Below, one piece after another: positions 11,661 to 25,065 of a stretch of DNA of 64,000 nucleotides. Position 1 is the stretch's first letter, and each line of letters opens with the position of its first letter. Source of the DNA: Strongyloides papillosus (Eukaryota; Nematoda; Chromadorea; Rhabditida; Strongyloididae); NCBI GenBank assembly GCA_005656395.1, contig SRSI01000009.1, forward strand, positions 1,612,001-1,676,000, written 5' to 3'. Made by a program: the position numbers and the translations under genes. Below the pieces are notes generated by a model that was not told where the DNA came from, made no database searches, and saw only the letters and a program-made list of their open reading frames with translations.

Positions 11661-14600
11661 TTAACTTTTAATTTCATTAATTAAATATTCTTAAATATTA
11701 AATTATTCATGATGGAAGTTTCAGTAACAATTTTTCGTTTTTACAATCATATAAATCCATTGATATCATTTTAATTATATTAAATATTTTGTTAACAATA
11801 ACGAGTATTCATATAATATATTAATTTAAAAGTTATAAAATGTGTAATTTTTATGAATATACTATGATTAATTTGAACTTGTCACTTTGTAATATGGATA
11901 TAGTTGGCGTTCCATCATCACCAACAAATTCTATTTAATACCAAATTTTGAACTACATAGAAATTAATAGATTTTTTCAAAATTATACTTTGAAAACCAA
12001 CTACTTTAACTAAAGTATTCAATTGCTTACCATTAATGTAAATATTTATCGGAAAATGTCGTCATCATATTAATCTTCAAAATATGATCTAAACTTATTT
12101 TGATTTTAATATTTCTGCACATTCTATTTCTTAACAAAATTAAAATAAACTCTTTCTTAATAACACTTTTCTCATAAAATATTTATGAAATGAGATAAGA
12201 TTGATTATTGTGAATAAAGGTTATAAATTAATGACGATAATGAATAGGGGCATCAAAATTCTGACTACATTAATTTTAAACATTCTTCGTTATAAAAACA
12301 AATCTCAATATTACATTAAAATAATTTAATATTAAAAATAATTTTAATTAATATACAATGATATTATTACTACTGGTATCAAATTTAACCATCTTCCCTA
12401 ATTATATTTATTCTTGTTATATTTAAATAGAATGATTAGTCTTATTTTTAAGTAAACTATTTTCAGAATAACGATTTGTTATTGTCGTTGTTTTTTATGC
12501 ACGAGGTATTGGTTGAGTGGTATGATGAAATATTTATTTGATTAAAAAATTTTTATCAAGTTGGTAAAATGGTATCCATTTCTCATAAATTTTTTTTTAA
12601 AATCAAAATAAAATTAAAAAGTTATAAAGCGCTTTGTTTGGCCAAAAACTATGAGGATTAGAATCCTTTTTTATTTTAATATCCTTATTATATCTTAAAT
12701 GTATAATATTAAAATGAAAATGATTGTCTTTTTTATTAATAATAAAGATAAATCCAAAGTAAATAACATTTTGAAGACATATAAAAATTTTAAAATGAAT
12801 GAATATATTCTACATTAGAGAAATTATAATATTGTTACATTTTATAATTAAAATCGAAAATACAACACCGATTTTAATGTAAAAAAAATTAAAAATTTTT
12901 TATATGTTTTTAATAATGGAAAATTCGACTTTTTTTAATATGTACTGAGAAGAATATTCATTCTATGCTACTTTTGTGGTAAATTACTGTTTATTAATGT
13001 AAAATAACAAATTTACTATTTCTATATTTATCACAAATTTATATGTCGTCACATGGATGTTATTTATTTCTTTGTGTGTTTTTTATGTTACTTTTGAATA
13101 AAAAATATGTTTTTAACAAAACAATTATATCAATAAAACAGAATAATTTTATGAAACTTTATCCTATTAGTATACTATGCATAGCATAAAATTTTGAATA
13201 TTTTGTTATTTGCAGTTATAGGAATAAAATTATCTAATTAACTATTATTTTACAAAATAAACCTGCATTATTTTTTATACATACAATATTTAATATATTA
13301 AGATTAGTTTTTTGTTTATGAATGTTGAATTTTTGAATGCGTTAAGTGAATTTTTTTATTTTTTCTTTAAGTGAAATTATAAAAAATCAGAAATTAAATA
13401 TATGTTAAATGAATAATTGGGAAAAAAATAAATTTCTAGTTATTCTTTAAATCATGCTAACACAATATTTATATGTGAAGCACTGTTATTTTTTATGTGC
13501 TTATTTTTAAAGTAAAAAAATTATAAAGGTCATAGCTAATCCAATTATTATTGAATAAAATAATAATATATGATTTTTTATATATAAAATAAAAATTGAG
13601 TAATTCATGAGATTAAACTTAACGCTTCGAAAAACTTCAAAATGAACTTTTTTTATTAAAATTCTTTTAGTTCGTTTTTTAAGCATAGAAGCATCATAGA
13701 AAACATTGTTTGAATATTTTTTGCTATGTTTTACTAAAGTTTTGTGTTTTTCGAGATTGTGCCATCCTCATGTTATGTGAGAAATATTCTAGCTTTTAAT
13801 AGTAATTTAACCCTTTACTGTTTTAAATTTAAAATCTATCAATGAATATTTCATTTTTAATTTATATCAATTTACCTTTTTCATGTTATTTTTCACTTCA
13901 TAGAAACTAGCACTTATATAAATATTATTATCTAAAAAAAAGGCATTTAATATACTTGTCCCTGGACTCTATTATCGACAATTATTATTAAATGTATTAT
14001 TATAAATTCCACACAAATTGTTACTAACAGTTTATGGTAATTTAGAAAATTTTTTATAGTATTGAAGCTGCCTTATAATTATTGGTTGTTAAGTTAATAT
14101 TTCCCATAGTTTTACCATAATATTATCATATCGATTTAACTATTTTTACTACTAATATTCTTTGAAAAATTTGTAGTAACTAAAGGTTTTTTTTAAATTT
14201 TCACTGGTAGTGAACAAAGAAATATTAAACTATATTTTATTATTTCTGCTTATATGTTTTAAAGAATTTGCCTGATATTCTCTCATATTTACAAAAGTAT
14301 TATTAGAATTTGGATTATAATCAAGATGCTTTTTAATGATAGTGAAATTCCTTTTAATTTGCGAAATTTTTTTATCTTTAAAGCATATTGAAATAAAACT
14401 ATTTTCAGTAAATAAAACTAGAGTTTAAAAATATACTAACTTAGTACACTATTCTTTTAAAACTTTTTAATTTCTTAATTTTATCAATAGATTATCTCTT
14501 TTTATAACATTTTTTTAAACTTTTTGCAAATAATAGTTTATAATGACATTACTTTTCTTCGTCACTGGGATGTTAACTTTTTTTTGTGTCTCCATTAAAA

Positions 14601-16159
14601 ATAAGTAGTTTTTTAATATCGAAGTTTTTAGAAAAAAATATTTTAAATTTTTTTTAAATATTGGTTAAGTTTTATTTTAAATTTCAAATAGAAATGAATT
14701 TTCAAATGATATGCTTATTTATTCTGTAACAAAAAAGTAACATTTTTTTTGAATATTTATTAAAAATCAAATAGAATTTTTATGTAATCTTATTTCAAAA
14801 AGTTTAGTTAAAATGATGTATAAAAATAGCAGCAATGTCTTAATCATTATCTAGCTATTTGTTGTTTGTATAAAACTGTATATACATTTGTTTAAAAGTA
14901 TCCTTTAGTTTTTTTCAAAAAGTTGTCAAGATGTGATTAATCCTTATAACTTATAAATAGCATCAATTATATTGTTGTAAAAATAGAGAGATTTGTAATC
15001 GATATATCTAAAAAAACCTCAAATATGTAAAAATGTTATAATTTTTTTTATATTTCTAATATATCAAACTATAGATTATATAACTAACTTCAAAAACAAA
15101 TATAAATTGTTGATTTATTAAAAATTACATGTCAATCTTAAAATAAAAATTTATGAGTAAGGAAAAACAAAGATATTATTTACATTAAAAAAATTACTTA
15201 AAGTTTCTATAACTGAACAATTATTGATTAACAATAATGATAAAATTTATAATAAAAACAATTATTGGAGGATTTATTTTTTTTCATACTATAGCTGATT
15301 AAAGTATTTTTTATACTTAATCTCTTTGAGTTAAAAAAAATTTATATATAAAACAAATATTTTTAGAAATTCTTTATATCTTTTCAAGAATGCCTTTCCT
15401 CATAGCATTATTCGACATAGAGTCAGACGTTTTAATGAATCCTTTTTTTTCTTATCTAAAAATCTTTACTTCATATTTTACTACTTGTGAGGAAAAGCTG
15501 TATAATATATTTTATCTTCCAATATATAATGTCTTAACATCTTTTTCATATTAATAAGCAAATTTTTTTTTCACATACAAACTTTATTTATATTTTAAAT
15601 TAAATTGCCACTTTAAACTTATAAATCTATTGGCAATCGTTAGCAAACTTTCTTTTTTAAAAGTTGTGCTTCTCTTTATGCATATTTATACTCATATTTA
15701 TAATTTAAATACTTTTTATTTATATTTTAAAGAATTTCAATACCTACGTGTATGACGTGCATATCGGAAAACTTTTAATAAATAAAAAAAATATCTTTAT
15801 AACTAAGTGCCATTAAAAATAATGCAGATTTTTTAGCCTTGTCAATTGTGAGAAATAGATATTTTACTCTTCATACATCAAGAATAATAAAAGAGAGTAT
15901 TATCATATATATTACATAAAAATTTTTTAAAATGTAGTTTAGTGTAAAGTTGTAAAGTGAGTCAAAATTTTCTTGCATATCTTGTATATTTTAACCTTTG
16001 TCATTTATTTTATAAATGTCATATAATAATTAATTTAACTTAAATAGCGTTAATTTTATATTTCATAATAGAATGTTTTATGAAATATAGATTTATCATA
16101 TCATTTTTTTCTTATATAAATTAATGAATTATATAAATTTTGAAAGATATTTTTTAGGT
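11661..16159. other. intergenic region between lap-2 and pfk
   Basis: About 4.5 kb of extremely AT-rich sequence. I found no open frame with coding character on either strand, no RNA gene and no clear repeat. It presumably holds upstream regulatory sequence of the phosphofructokinase gene. Confidence 0.5.
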
Positions 16160-18713
16160 ATGGATCAAAATAGTACTAATAATGGAGGAGAAGATGTAGT
16201 TGGGCCACTTCCTAATTTTCCTGAGCTTGAAAGAAAATCCATTTTTAGAAAAGATTCAATTGTACCGGTTATAGGCAAAGAGGGTCATCGTATTGAGAGG
16301 AATATTTATGAAGGATCAAATTTAGCTGTTTTTACTTCCGGAGGTGATGCTCCGGGAATGAATGCAGCTGTACGTTCTGTTGTTAGAATGGGTATCTATT
16401 TAGGATGTAAAGTTTATTTCATATATGAAGGATATCAAGGTATGGTTGATGGGGATGAATATATTAAAGAAGCTACATGGAATTCAGTTTCTGATATAAT
16501 TCAAAAAGGTGGAACTATTATAGGTTCAGCAAGATGTAAAGAATTTAGAACTAAAGAAGGAAGATTAAAAGCTTGTTATAACCTAATTAAGAAAAATATT
16601 ACGAATTTAGTATGTATTGGTGGTGATGGTTCCTTAACAGGAGCAAATACATTTAGAATAGAATGGCCTGATTTAGTTAAAGAACTTCAAGATAGTGGAA
16701 AAATTACACCAAGAGAAGCTGCACAAAATGAAAACATTCAAATAGTTGGTCTTGTTGGTTCAATTGATAATGATTTTTGTGGTATATTCTTTTATGTTAT
16801 TGTAAACTTTTACATTATAAAATTTTTTTAGGAACTGATATGACAATTGGAACAGATACAGCTCTTCAAAGAATCATTGAAGCAACAGATTCTGTCGTTT
16901 CAACAGCTCAATCACACCAACGTGCTTTTGTAATTGAAGTAATGGGGAGACATTGTGGTTATCTAGCTTTAGTTGCATCACTTGCTTCAGAAGCTGATTT
17001 TTGTTTTATTCCTGAATGGCCACCATCTGTAAATTGGCGAGATATTTTATGTAAAAAATTGGCTGAAATGAGAAGTGATGGACAACGTCTTAATATAATT
17101 ATAGTTGCAGAAGGTGCTATTGATTTATCTGGTGAACCCATAACAGTAGATATGATAAAAGATGTTGTAAAAGAAAAATTAAAATATGATATTAGGACAA
17201 CTGTACTTGGTCATGTTCAACGAGGTAAAAAACTTATTAATTTATTCAATATTTATAAATATATTATTTAGGTGGAAATCCTTCGGCATTTGATAGATTA
17301 CTTGGAACGAGAATGGGAGCTGAAGCTGTTCTTGCACTAATGGAAATGACGCCTGAAAGTCATCCAAGCGTTATTTCAATTGACGGAAATCAAATTGTTA
17401 GAGTACCATTAATGAAATGTGTTGAAAGAACACAAGCTGTACAAAAAGCTATGGATGAGAAAAATTTTACTCACGCTGTTGAGCTTCGTGGACGATCATT
17501 CCAACGTAATTTAGAAACTTACCGTTTACTTACTAAGCTTCGTACACCAAAAATGAAAAATGGAGTTGAGGAATTACCATCATTTAATATTGCTGTAATG
17601 AATATTGGCGCACCAGCCGGTGGAATGAATGCAGCTGTTAGATCCTGTGTTAGAATGGGACTTTATAATCACTGTAAAGTTTTTGCTATACATGATAGTT
17701 TTGAAGGATTAGCTAAAGGAGATTTCAAAGAAATGAAATGGAGCGATGTTAGTGGTTGGGTTATGCATGGTGGTAGTTTTCTTGGTACACAAAAACAATT
17801 ACCTAACGAAAATAACCTTAGTAAAATAAACGAACAATTAGGAAAATTTAACATTCATTCATTGATAATTATTGGTGGATTTGAAGCTTATAATTCTGCT
17901 ATCATTCTTCATGAAGCACGTAAAAATTATCCTAATTTACGTATTCCATTGTGTGTTATTCCTTGTACAATTAGTAATAATATTCCTGGTACTAATTTTT
18001 CACTTGGTAGTGATACATCAATAAATCAAGTTTGTGAATTTATTGACAAAATTAAACAAAGTGCAACAGGAACAAAAAGAAGAGTTTTTATAATTGAAAC
18101 GATGGGAGGATATTGTGGTTATTTAGCTACTTTAACAGCTTTAGCTTCCGGTGCAGACAACGCTTATATATATGAAGAAAAATTCGATATTAATGATATT
18201 AAAGAAGATTGCGAAGTTATTAAACATAAAATGGAATCAGGTATACAAAGATATTTAATCGTTAGAAATGAAAAAGCAAATGAAAATTATACGACTGAAT
18301 TTGTAATGAGACTTTTTAATGAAGAAGGAAAAGGTGTATTTTCTACAAGAGTTAATGTATTAGGACATGCTCAACAAGGTGGTAATAGTTCTGTTTTTGA
18401 CAGAAACATGGGTACAAAACTTGCTGCTAAAGCAGTCGACTATGTTTTATCACAAATGAAGGAAACTATTAATGTTGAAAAAGGAGAAAAGAACGCTACA
18501 TCTGAAGATACATGCTCTTTATTAGGATTACGTGGAAGAAAATATGAATTTACACCTGTAACTGATTTAATTAATGAAACAGACTTTAATGTTAGACTAC
18601 CAAAAAATCAATGGTGGTTAAAACTTAGACCATTACTTAGAATTTTGGCTAAACATAATAGTAGCTATGTTGTCGAAGCAGAAGAAGATAGTGATTCGGA
18701 AGATTCTAAATAA
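16160..18713 (+). CDS. pfk-1.1: ATP-dependent 6-phosphofructokinase
   Basis: Committing step of glycolysis: fructose 6-phosphate plus ATP to fructose 1,6-bisphosphate. Exons 16160-16781, 16832-17224 and 17272-18713 give 818 residues, the duplicated two-domain animal type. The N-terminal catalytic half has the ATP loop [13 protein letters not shown] from about 60, [10 protein letters not shown], the catalytic [11 protein letters not shown] (aspartate at about 203, split by intron 1), MGRHCGYLA and [14 protein letters not shown] (split by intron 2). The C-terminal half repeats the fold in altered form ([25 protein letters not shown], LGHAQQGG) and would carry allosteric sites. An in-frame ATG lies further upstream at 16124, but TTTTTTAG ends two bases before the 16160 ATG and looks like a trans-splice acceptor, so the later start is preferred. 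Ends in an acidic Ser/Glu/Asp tail. Confidence 0.95.
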
Positions 18714-21646
18714 CTTTTTAAATTTTAATAATACAAAAAAAAACCATTCTTTAATAATTTTTTAAAGAATTACTCACACACACAAATTATTTTTAGTGTT
18801 TATTGCATAGTAATTTTTTTTTATTAGAAGTACAAATAAAATGTGTTTTATGTTGATCAAAAATTAGCAGAAAAAATTTTTTGATTAAAATTAACTACTA
18901 AGAAAATGTGATTTTTATCAGTAATTATGATAATATTTTATCAAGAAGAAATTTTCTGTTAATATATATATTAATAAATGTAACTCTTTATACATTCAGC
19001 TGGTGAGATAAAAATTTAAAATGAATAGACCTTATGTTAAATACCAAATTTTTTCTACTCAAATGATTCATTTTCTTAAAGAAATCATATGCAATGTTAT
19101 TATAACACTTTTTACCGCAATATGCTAACTGAAAAGTATGAAAAAAAATAATTTTTATACAAAGAAGAAGTAAAATATTTTGTTATATAAAATATGCAAA
19201 GAAACATGGAAAATTTTAAAGATTAAACATGAATGTAGAACCCAAATATTACATATTTATAATTTGACTTGGAAATATTTTTTAACAAAAATGCTTCGTT
19301 TTGGACTATACTCCTCATCGGCTAACTCTGATGAAGAACGATAAAATCCATTCCATCAAATACGACATTTGTTTAAATATATGAGCTTTTTATTGAAACA
19401 ATGTTTTATTAAAATAATAAGTTATTAAAATATTAAATAAAGTTGAATAAAAATATTTTATAAAAAAATTAATATTTTGACTTTTGTTTCATTAACATTT
19501 AATCTAATTTAAATTATATATTGTTTTTAAAATTTCTAAGGTATAATAATTATCTTATTTAAAGATTAAATAATAATATATCAAATAAAGATAGTTTTAA
19601 ATTTATTAATAACTTTCAATGTAATATTATATAGCGAAGAAAAAATGAAATTATAGATCATTTATAATTTTTAGTGTGTTAAAAAATTTAACATTATTTC
19701 CGACACCTTTAGTAAATTTAAGATAATATTTTTAATCTTTGATATTTCAAACTACGCTTTGTGCTTATAATTATATATGTATACATATTTAAATATATGT
19801 ATATCATTAAAATAATATGAGAAATATATTACACACTTCCTATTGTATCACACTAAAAATTCGTTATCACCAAATAAATTATAAAAATATCATGAAATAC
19901 TTTAGTTTTGTTTGCTTTTATTTATCTTAACAATGTTGTATATGAAGTTTACTGTTAATTTATTTAGTACTTAGTTTATTTTATGTTTTCCAGTTTAAAA
20001 CGCAACATCTCCGTATGTTTAAAATTTGGTTCATCAGATATTCAATATAGTAAAAAAAAGTACTATGTAATACAAATTTATTGACGAATATCTGACACCA
20101 GGCATAATTTATAATTTTTTAACATGTTATAAATTAATAAATACTCGAATAAATAAAAATTAACTTCTTAAAATATTTTAATATAAAAATATACCGTTAT
20201 GTACTCGAGGAGTCCTTTAAAAATGCATTATAAGTATGTCATAATGTCAGAAATGTAATTTTTAAGATAATATTAATATTCTCTTTAACTCTGCTAAATA
20301 CACTTTTTTCTACCAATAATAATAAAATATAAATATTTTCTTAAGTAATTTTAAAAGCCTTATAAGTATTTATGCTAAAAAAATGCAGTACTTTTATTTA
20401 ATACTTAAAAATACTAAACATTTGAATTTAAATTACTACCGTCTTCTGGTATATTGTTCCAAAAGCCTCTGCAATTATAAGTAATATTTAACATAGGCCA
20501 TCTTTTTTTTTATTTATTTGTATTTTAGGTGACATTTTTAAGTATAAAACCAATTAGTTAATTATAATATTTAAATGTCAAAATAATGACTGAAAGTAGT
20601 TAATATTATATTATATTTACTTCCATTTTTAATATTTTCCAAGTGAATTTAAAACTGAAACAAATATGTGTCGATGCTTAGTCTTACAACATTTTAATTA
20701 AAATAACCCTCTTTTGAATGGTAGTTTAACTTCTTATAAAATAAAACATCTAACTCCTCAACAAAATTTCCTCACCGATGTACTGTCATTAAATAAAATT
20801 TTTTGTAATTCTTTACAAAATTGTATTTTTCTGGAACATTTGAATATTTATCTAAAGAATATAGATAGTAATTAAATTACTTTTCTTAACTTTAAACATT
20901 CACTATTATCTCAAAAGACACTAAAATTTCATCATAATCTTTAACAATATTATCAATTTCTATATTTCATGCTTTTTGTCATACAATCTACTATACAAAA
21001 GTCTTTTTTTGTCTTTTAGACATTTAAAAGCATTATTGAATAAATTACCTATTCTGGTGTTGACAATGTCTTTATAATTTAAAAAGAAAACAATTAGACA
21101 AGCTTAGTTTATTTAAATATATCTTATGAATCTCATGCGTACTTTGACATATTAAAAGTTGGTTTTAAATACTATCAAATGAATATTAAAATAATCCTAA
21201 TGCATTTGCAATATTTTTTCTTCTATGTACAATATACATACATAAAGTAAATTATAAAATTATTCTTTAAAATAAACTTTTCATTGTAAGTGTAATTTTG
21301 AATTGCTTCTCCTATATTGTCATCAAAAATTAATAACAGCAATTCAAATTACTTTGTAGTAAAAAAAATAATGTAGAACCTATCATCATGTAACATGTAA
21401 TGTTTTCTTTTTTTTGTATTGTATTGTCGATCAAGATTAATTAAGATTTATATTTTCTAGTGGTAAAATTAGTATTTTGTATTATCTCTGTATCTTAAAA
21501 TTACTAACTTTCACATATACATCCTTTTTTTATTAATTGTTTTAATTTTATAATTACCTAGTAGATCATACAACAACTATTAAAATATATTAATTTTTAT
21601 CCTTTTAGACATAATTTTGTTATAGTTAAATTTCTATTTAGTTACT
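18714..21646. other. intergenic region between pfk and the nuclear receptor
   Basis: About 2.9 kb, AT-rich, mostly featureless. The one stretch that stands out is 19291-19344, a 17-codon open frame of locally much higher GC (reported as a finding). A small GC-richer patch also lies at 20440-20480. No RNA gene was recognised. Confidence 0.45.
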
Positions 21647-23279
21647 ATGATTCAAAACGATCTAAATTTAAAATTAATGAAACCTGTGGAAAATTCATTG
21701 GATGACATTAGAAGAAATTTTATATCGTGTGATGACAAAGACGCTCAATTCTGTGTTGTTTGTGAGGACAAAGCAGATGGAATACATTATGGAATACTTT
21801 CATGCCGTAGTTGCTGTGCATTTTTTCGTCGAAGTTGTGTCCATAAACAAGTATGATAATTATCATTTTACTTTCATCATAATTTTTTTTAGAAATATGC
21901 TTGCCGTTATGGCGGAAAATGTAAAGTTACTATGGGAGATAGATGTGTTTGTCGAAGCTGTCGATATGATAAATGTTTAGAAAAAGGTATGCAAACTTCT
22001 ATGGTACAACCTAAAAGGGATCCTACGGGTTCACAAAAAAATCGTAAAGCCCCTAGAAAGACTAGGAGATCATTTGTTGATGTTGGTGGTAATCCTAGTT
22101 CCGTTGAATCATCAACAAGTGAAAATGCATTATTAAGTTCAGAATTTGGAGTTAAAATTCCAACTGATTCTTTAAATCAAATATCTTATACTTCTTCTGT
22201 AATATCTCCTATCAGTGAGGAACTGAAAACATTTTTTAAGGAAAACGAACACTGTGAAGTAAAACATTTTACTATGAGTCTAAATTTAAATAGTACTTTA
22301 GGTGTTTTTGAAAAATCAATTTCAAATGCTGATCAACAATATATGTTAACAAGATTTCCTGATCATAGAAATTACACCTACGATCATTTCATTGAATTAG
22401 TAAGATTTTATCAGGAACATATAAGGATGATGGAACTTGAGTTAACACCTCTTGATCAAATTATGAATAAGGGAAATAATTCAACACCATTAAGAGAATT
22501 TAGACCTGAAGATATTGATCCATTATCAAAAGCAGAATTAAATGGACTGGTATGGTTTATCGAGAAACTTGATCCTTATAAATATTTAGATAACCCAGAT
22601 CGACAATCATTATTACAAAGATACTCAGTTAGAAAATTAACTCTCGATCATATATATGTTGCTTCAAAATATACAGAGGAAATTGAAAAAGATAATTGGG
22701 TAATGCTGAATCGTGCTTATGTTCCACCAACAAAAACTGGCTTTGAACGTGTTACGGATATTGGGAGCAGTAAAGCAGCATGTGATTCTAGAAAAAGGAA
22801 ATTTCAAATTCTTAGGTAAGATATAGAAAAATATTATATATTATTAATTTTTTTTATTTATAGGCCAACTATAGATAAAATTCTGCATTCTGTTGTAAAA
22901 CCGTTCAATAGAATGAGAATCAATGATGTTGAAATTACTGTTCTTCATCTTCTTTTAATGTGGAGTATTAGAAGTAAGTTATTTATAAACATTTGTAACT
23001 AATATTTTTTTAGATAGTCGTTTTATAAATCCTAGTTTAAAACCTGTTTTACGTATACAACGTGAATGGGCGATGAGATCTTTAGCAAGTTATTATGAAA
23101 GTATAGGTCATCCTGAACCATATTTAAGACTAGGGCAAATTCTTTTATTATTACCAGAAATTGAAACTGCCTGTGATATGCATTGCCAAGATTTTGGTGT
23201 CGCCAAACTTTTTGATTATGCTGATATGAGTGATTATTGGTACGAAAAATTATGCTATTCTTCCATTAATGTTGCATAA
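21647..23279 (+). CDS. nuclear hormone receptor, nematode supplementary type
   Basis: Ligand-regulated transcription factor of the expanded nematode group. Exons 21647-21850, 21893-22815, 22864-22973 and 23014-23279 give 432 residues. The DNA-binding domain spans about 36-100. Zinc finger 1 uses C36, C39, C53 and C56; its P-box reads [11 protein letters not shown], whereas vertebrate receptors have CEGCKGFF. Zinc finger 2 uses C72, C78, C88 and C91, followed by [10 protein letters not shown]. Intron 1 falls between the two fingers. A basic [20 protein letters not shown] hinge follows. The ligand-binding domain is helical and recognisable from about residue 200, with a segment near the end ([15 protein letters not shown]) matching helices 9-10 and a final helix ending [10 protein letters not shown] cannot assign an orthologue among the many C. 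elegans nhr genes. Confidence 0.9.
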
Positions 23280-23294
23280 ATATTTTAAATGCAT

Positions 23295-23300
23295 AATAAA
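23295..23300 (+). terminator. poly(A) signal of the nuclear receptor gene
   Basis: AATAAA sixteen bases after the stop codon, in a typical position for a short nematode 3' UTR. Confidence 0.5.
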
Positions 23301-25065
23301 AAGAAATAATTTATTATAGCTAATTTTATAGCTTATGTAATTCTGTTTTTATTTACAATGAATTTTTTATATACTTTTTGTTAAGCATAAGGTATCTATT
23401 ATAACATTATATTAAAATTTATATTTGTTTATGTATATTAAAAAGTAATATATATAACATAATAAAATCATAATAAAATGTTACAGTTGACACTTTGTTG
23501 TTATTTTTATTACGTTAATTTTTTTTTGTAAAAAACGAGCGTTTTTAAATAAAAAAATTTAAAATTGTTCAGATTTATTTTGGCTTTTATTTTGCGTCCA
23601 AATATATCAAGTAAAGGTATATAATTCACTTGTAGAAGTTATTTTATCAGATTTATTAATACTACTGTTAAGTAATTATTTTAAGAGATGCACATACTTT
23701 TATTTAAATTTACATTATATAAAACAATTTTGAAATTTTAAGATACTATAAAAAATTTTTATGTCAAAAAATTTTTAATTTCGTTCAATCAATAAATAAT
23801 AGAAACTATTGTCGCCTATCTCGTGATTGAAATATTTCTATTTATTTCCTCATATTAATTAAACAAAAATACCTTATTATAGCATTCATTCCACCAAAAA
23901 GTTTATTCTAAAATTTAAACAACTTATAACAGAAAAACATCTGTAAGTTACTAAAGGCAAAAAGTTTTGTGTATAGTAAATACTTTTTAGTAAAAATGAG
24001 AGCTAATTAAAAAAATTTTTCTCTATGATTTATCAACAGTAATTGATTGTTTCTTAAATATTATTCTATGTTATAGAGGTTATAGTAATATTCATTCAAA
24101 TTTTATAAATTTATCTCTCTACTTTTCAAATTTTGTAAACATAGAGTCCAGTTTTTAGTTGAATTTAACTAAAATTTAAACATTCAGTACTACTTTTCGC
24201 GTATTTATTTACTACTATATTAACAACAATTGTACAGCAAAATACTTTTGAGCATCGTTTATCCAAATTGCATTTTTTGCTTATAACAGTATCTCTATCT
24301 ACCCTGTAGTATTCCAATAGATTTTATTTATTTATTTACTATTTCAAAATTTCCTATAAATAGATGATAGGTAAGAAATATTTTCAGTTTACTTTTGTTT
24401 ATAATAAATAATACCTTAAATAAAAATTATAGAAGTACTAAATATATTTTCTTTATACTTTCTTTAGTTTATAATATTCAGCAGTCATTAGACAATTGAT
24501 AAACTGATAAAATTATTTTATTCTCATAAGTATCCAATATTTACTAAAAGATATAATAAAGTTATATTATATTGGTAGTAAAATTTATAATATTGATAGG
24601 AATAGTATCAATATTTTTTTTACCTTTATTCATTGATTTTTCTTTATCATTTCAGTTTTACATTTTAAAATAAAATGGTTCAACTATCAAAAAACGACAT
24701 ATACATTTCTCATATTATACATTTTAGGGTTCTAACAATACAAAACATATTATTTTTGGTTTCTATATAATGTATTCTTCAATATTGAATATATTTTTCT
24801 AATCATTTTAACAAAATACAATATAATTATTTAACCTCAAATAAAAAAAGTAGTTGTTGAAAAATCAATCAGTTTGATTTTACAAGAAAAATACAACTGT
24901 TGTCTTATTCATTTATCTTGTTTGTCGTCCACTATCTTTAAAGTAAATTTAGTGTCACCTAAAAATTATTCACTGATATTCTAAAAAAATTTCAATATTA
25001 TTTTGAATCACGACTATATTCATACACAAAACCCATTTTTCTTTCTATAAATCAATGTGTTTAGT
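23301..25065. other. intergenic region between the nuclear receptor and the PARN-like gene
   Basis: About 1.8 kb of AT-rich sequence with no coding signal on either strand. TTTAG ends two bases before the start codon at 25066, a likely trans-splice acceptor. Confidence 0.5.

Noticed and set aside
16124..16159. Upstream in-frame ATG of the phosphofructokinase gene
   Set aside because: An acceptor-like TTTTTTAG lies between it and the next ATG, and the extra 12 residues match nothing in the family, so the later start was chosen; the earlier one is not excluded.
24300..24309. TACCCTGTAG, similar to the 5' end of miR-10/mir-57 family microRNAs
   Set aside because: The flanking 80 bases do not fold into a hairpin pairing this stretch, so a microRNA gene is not supported.
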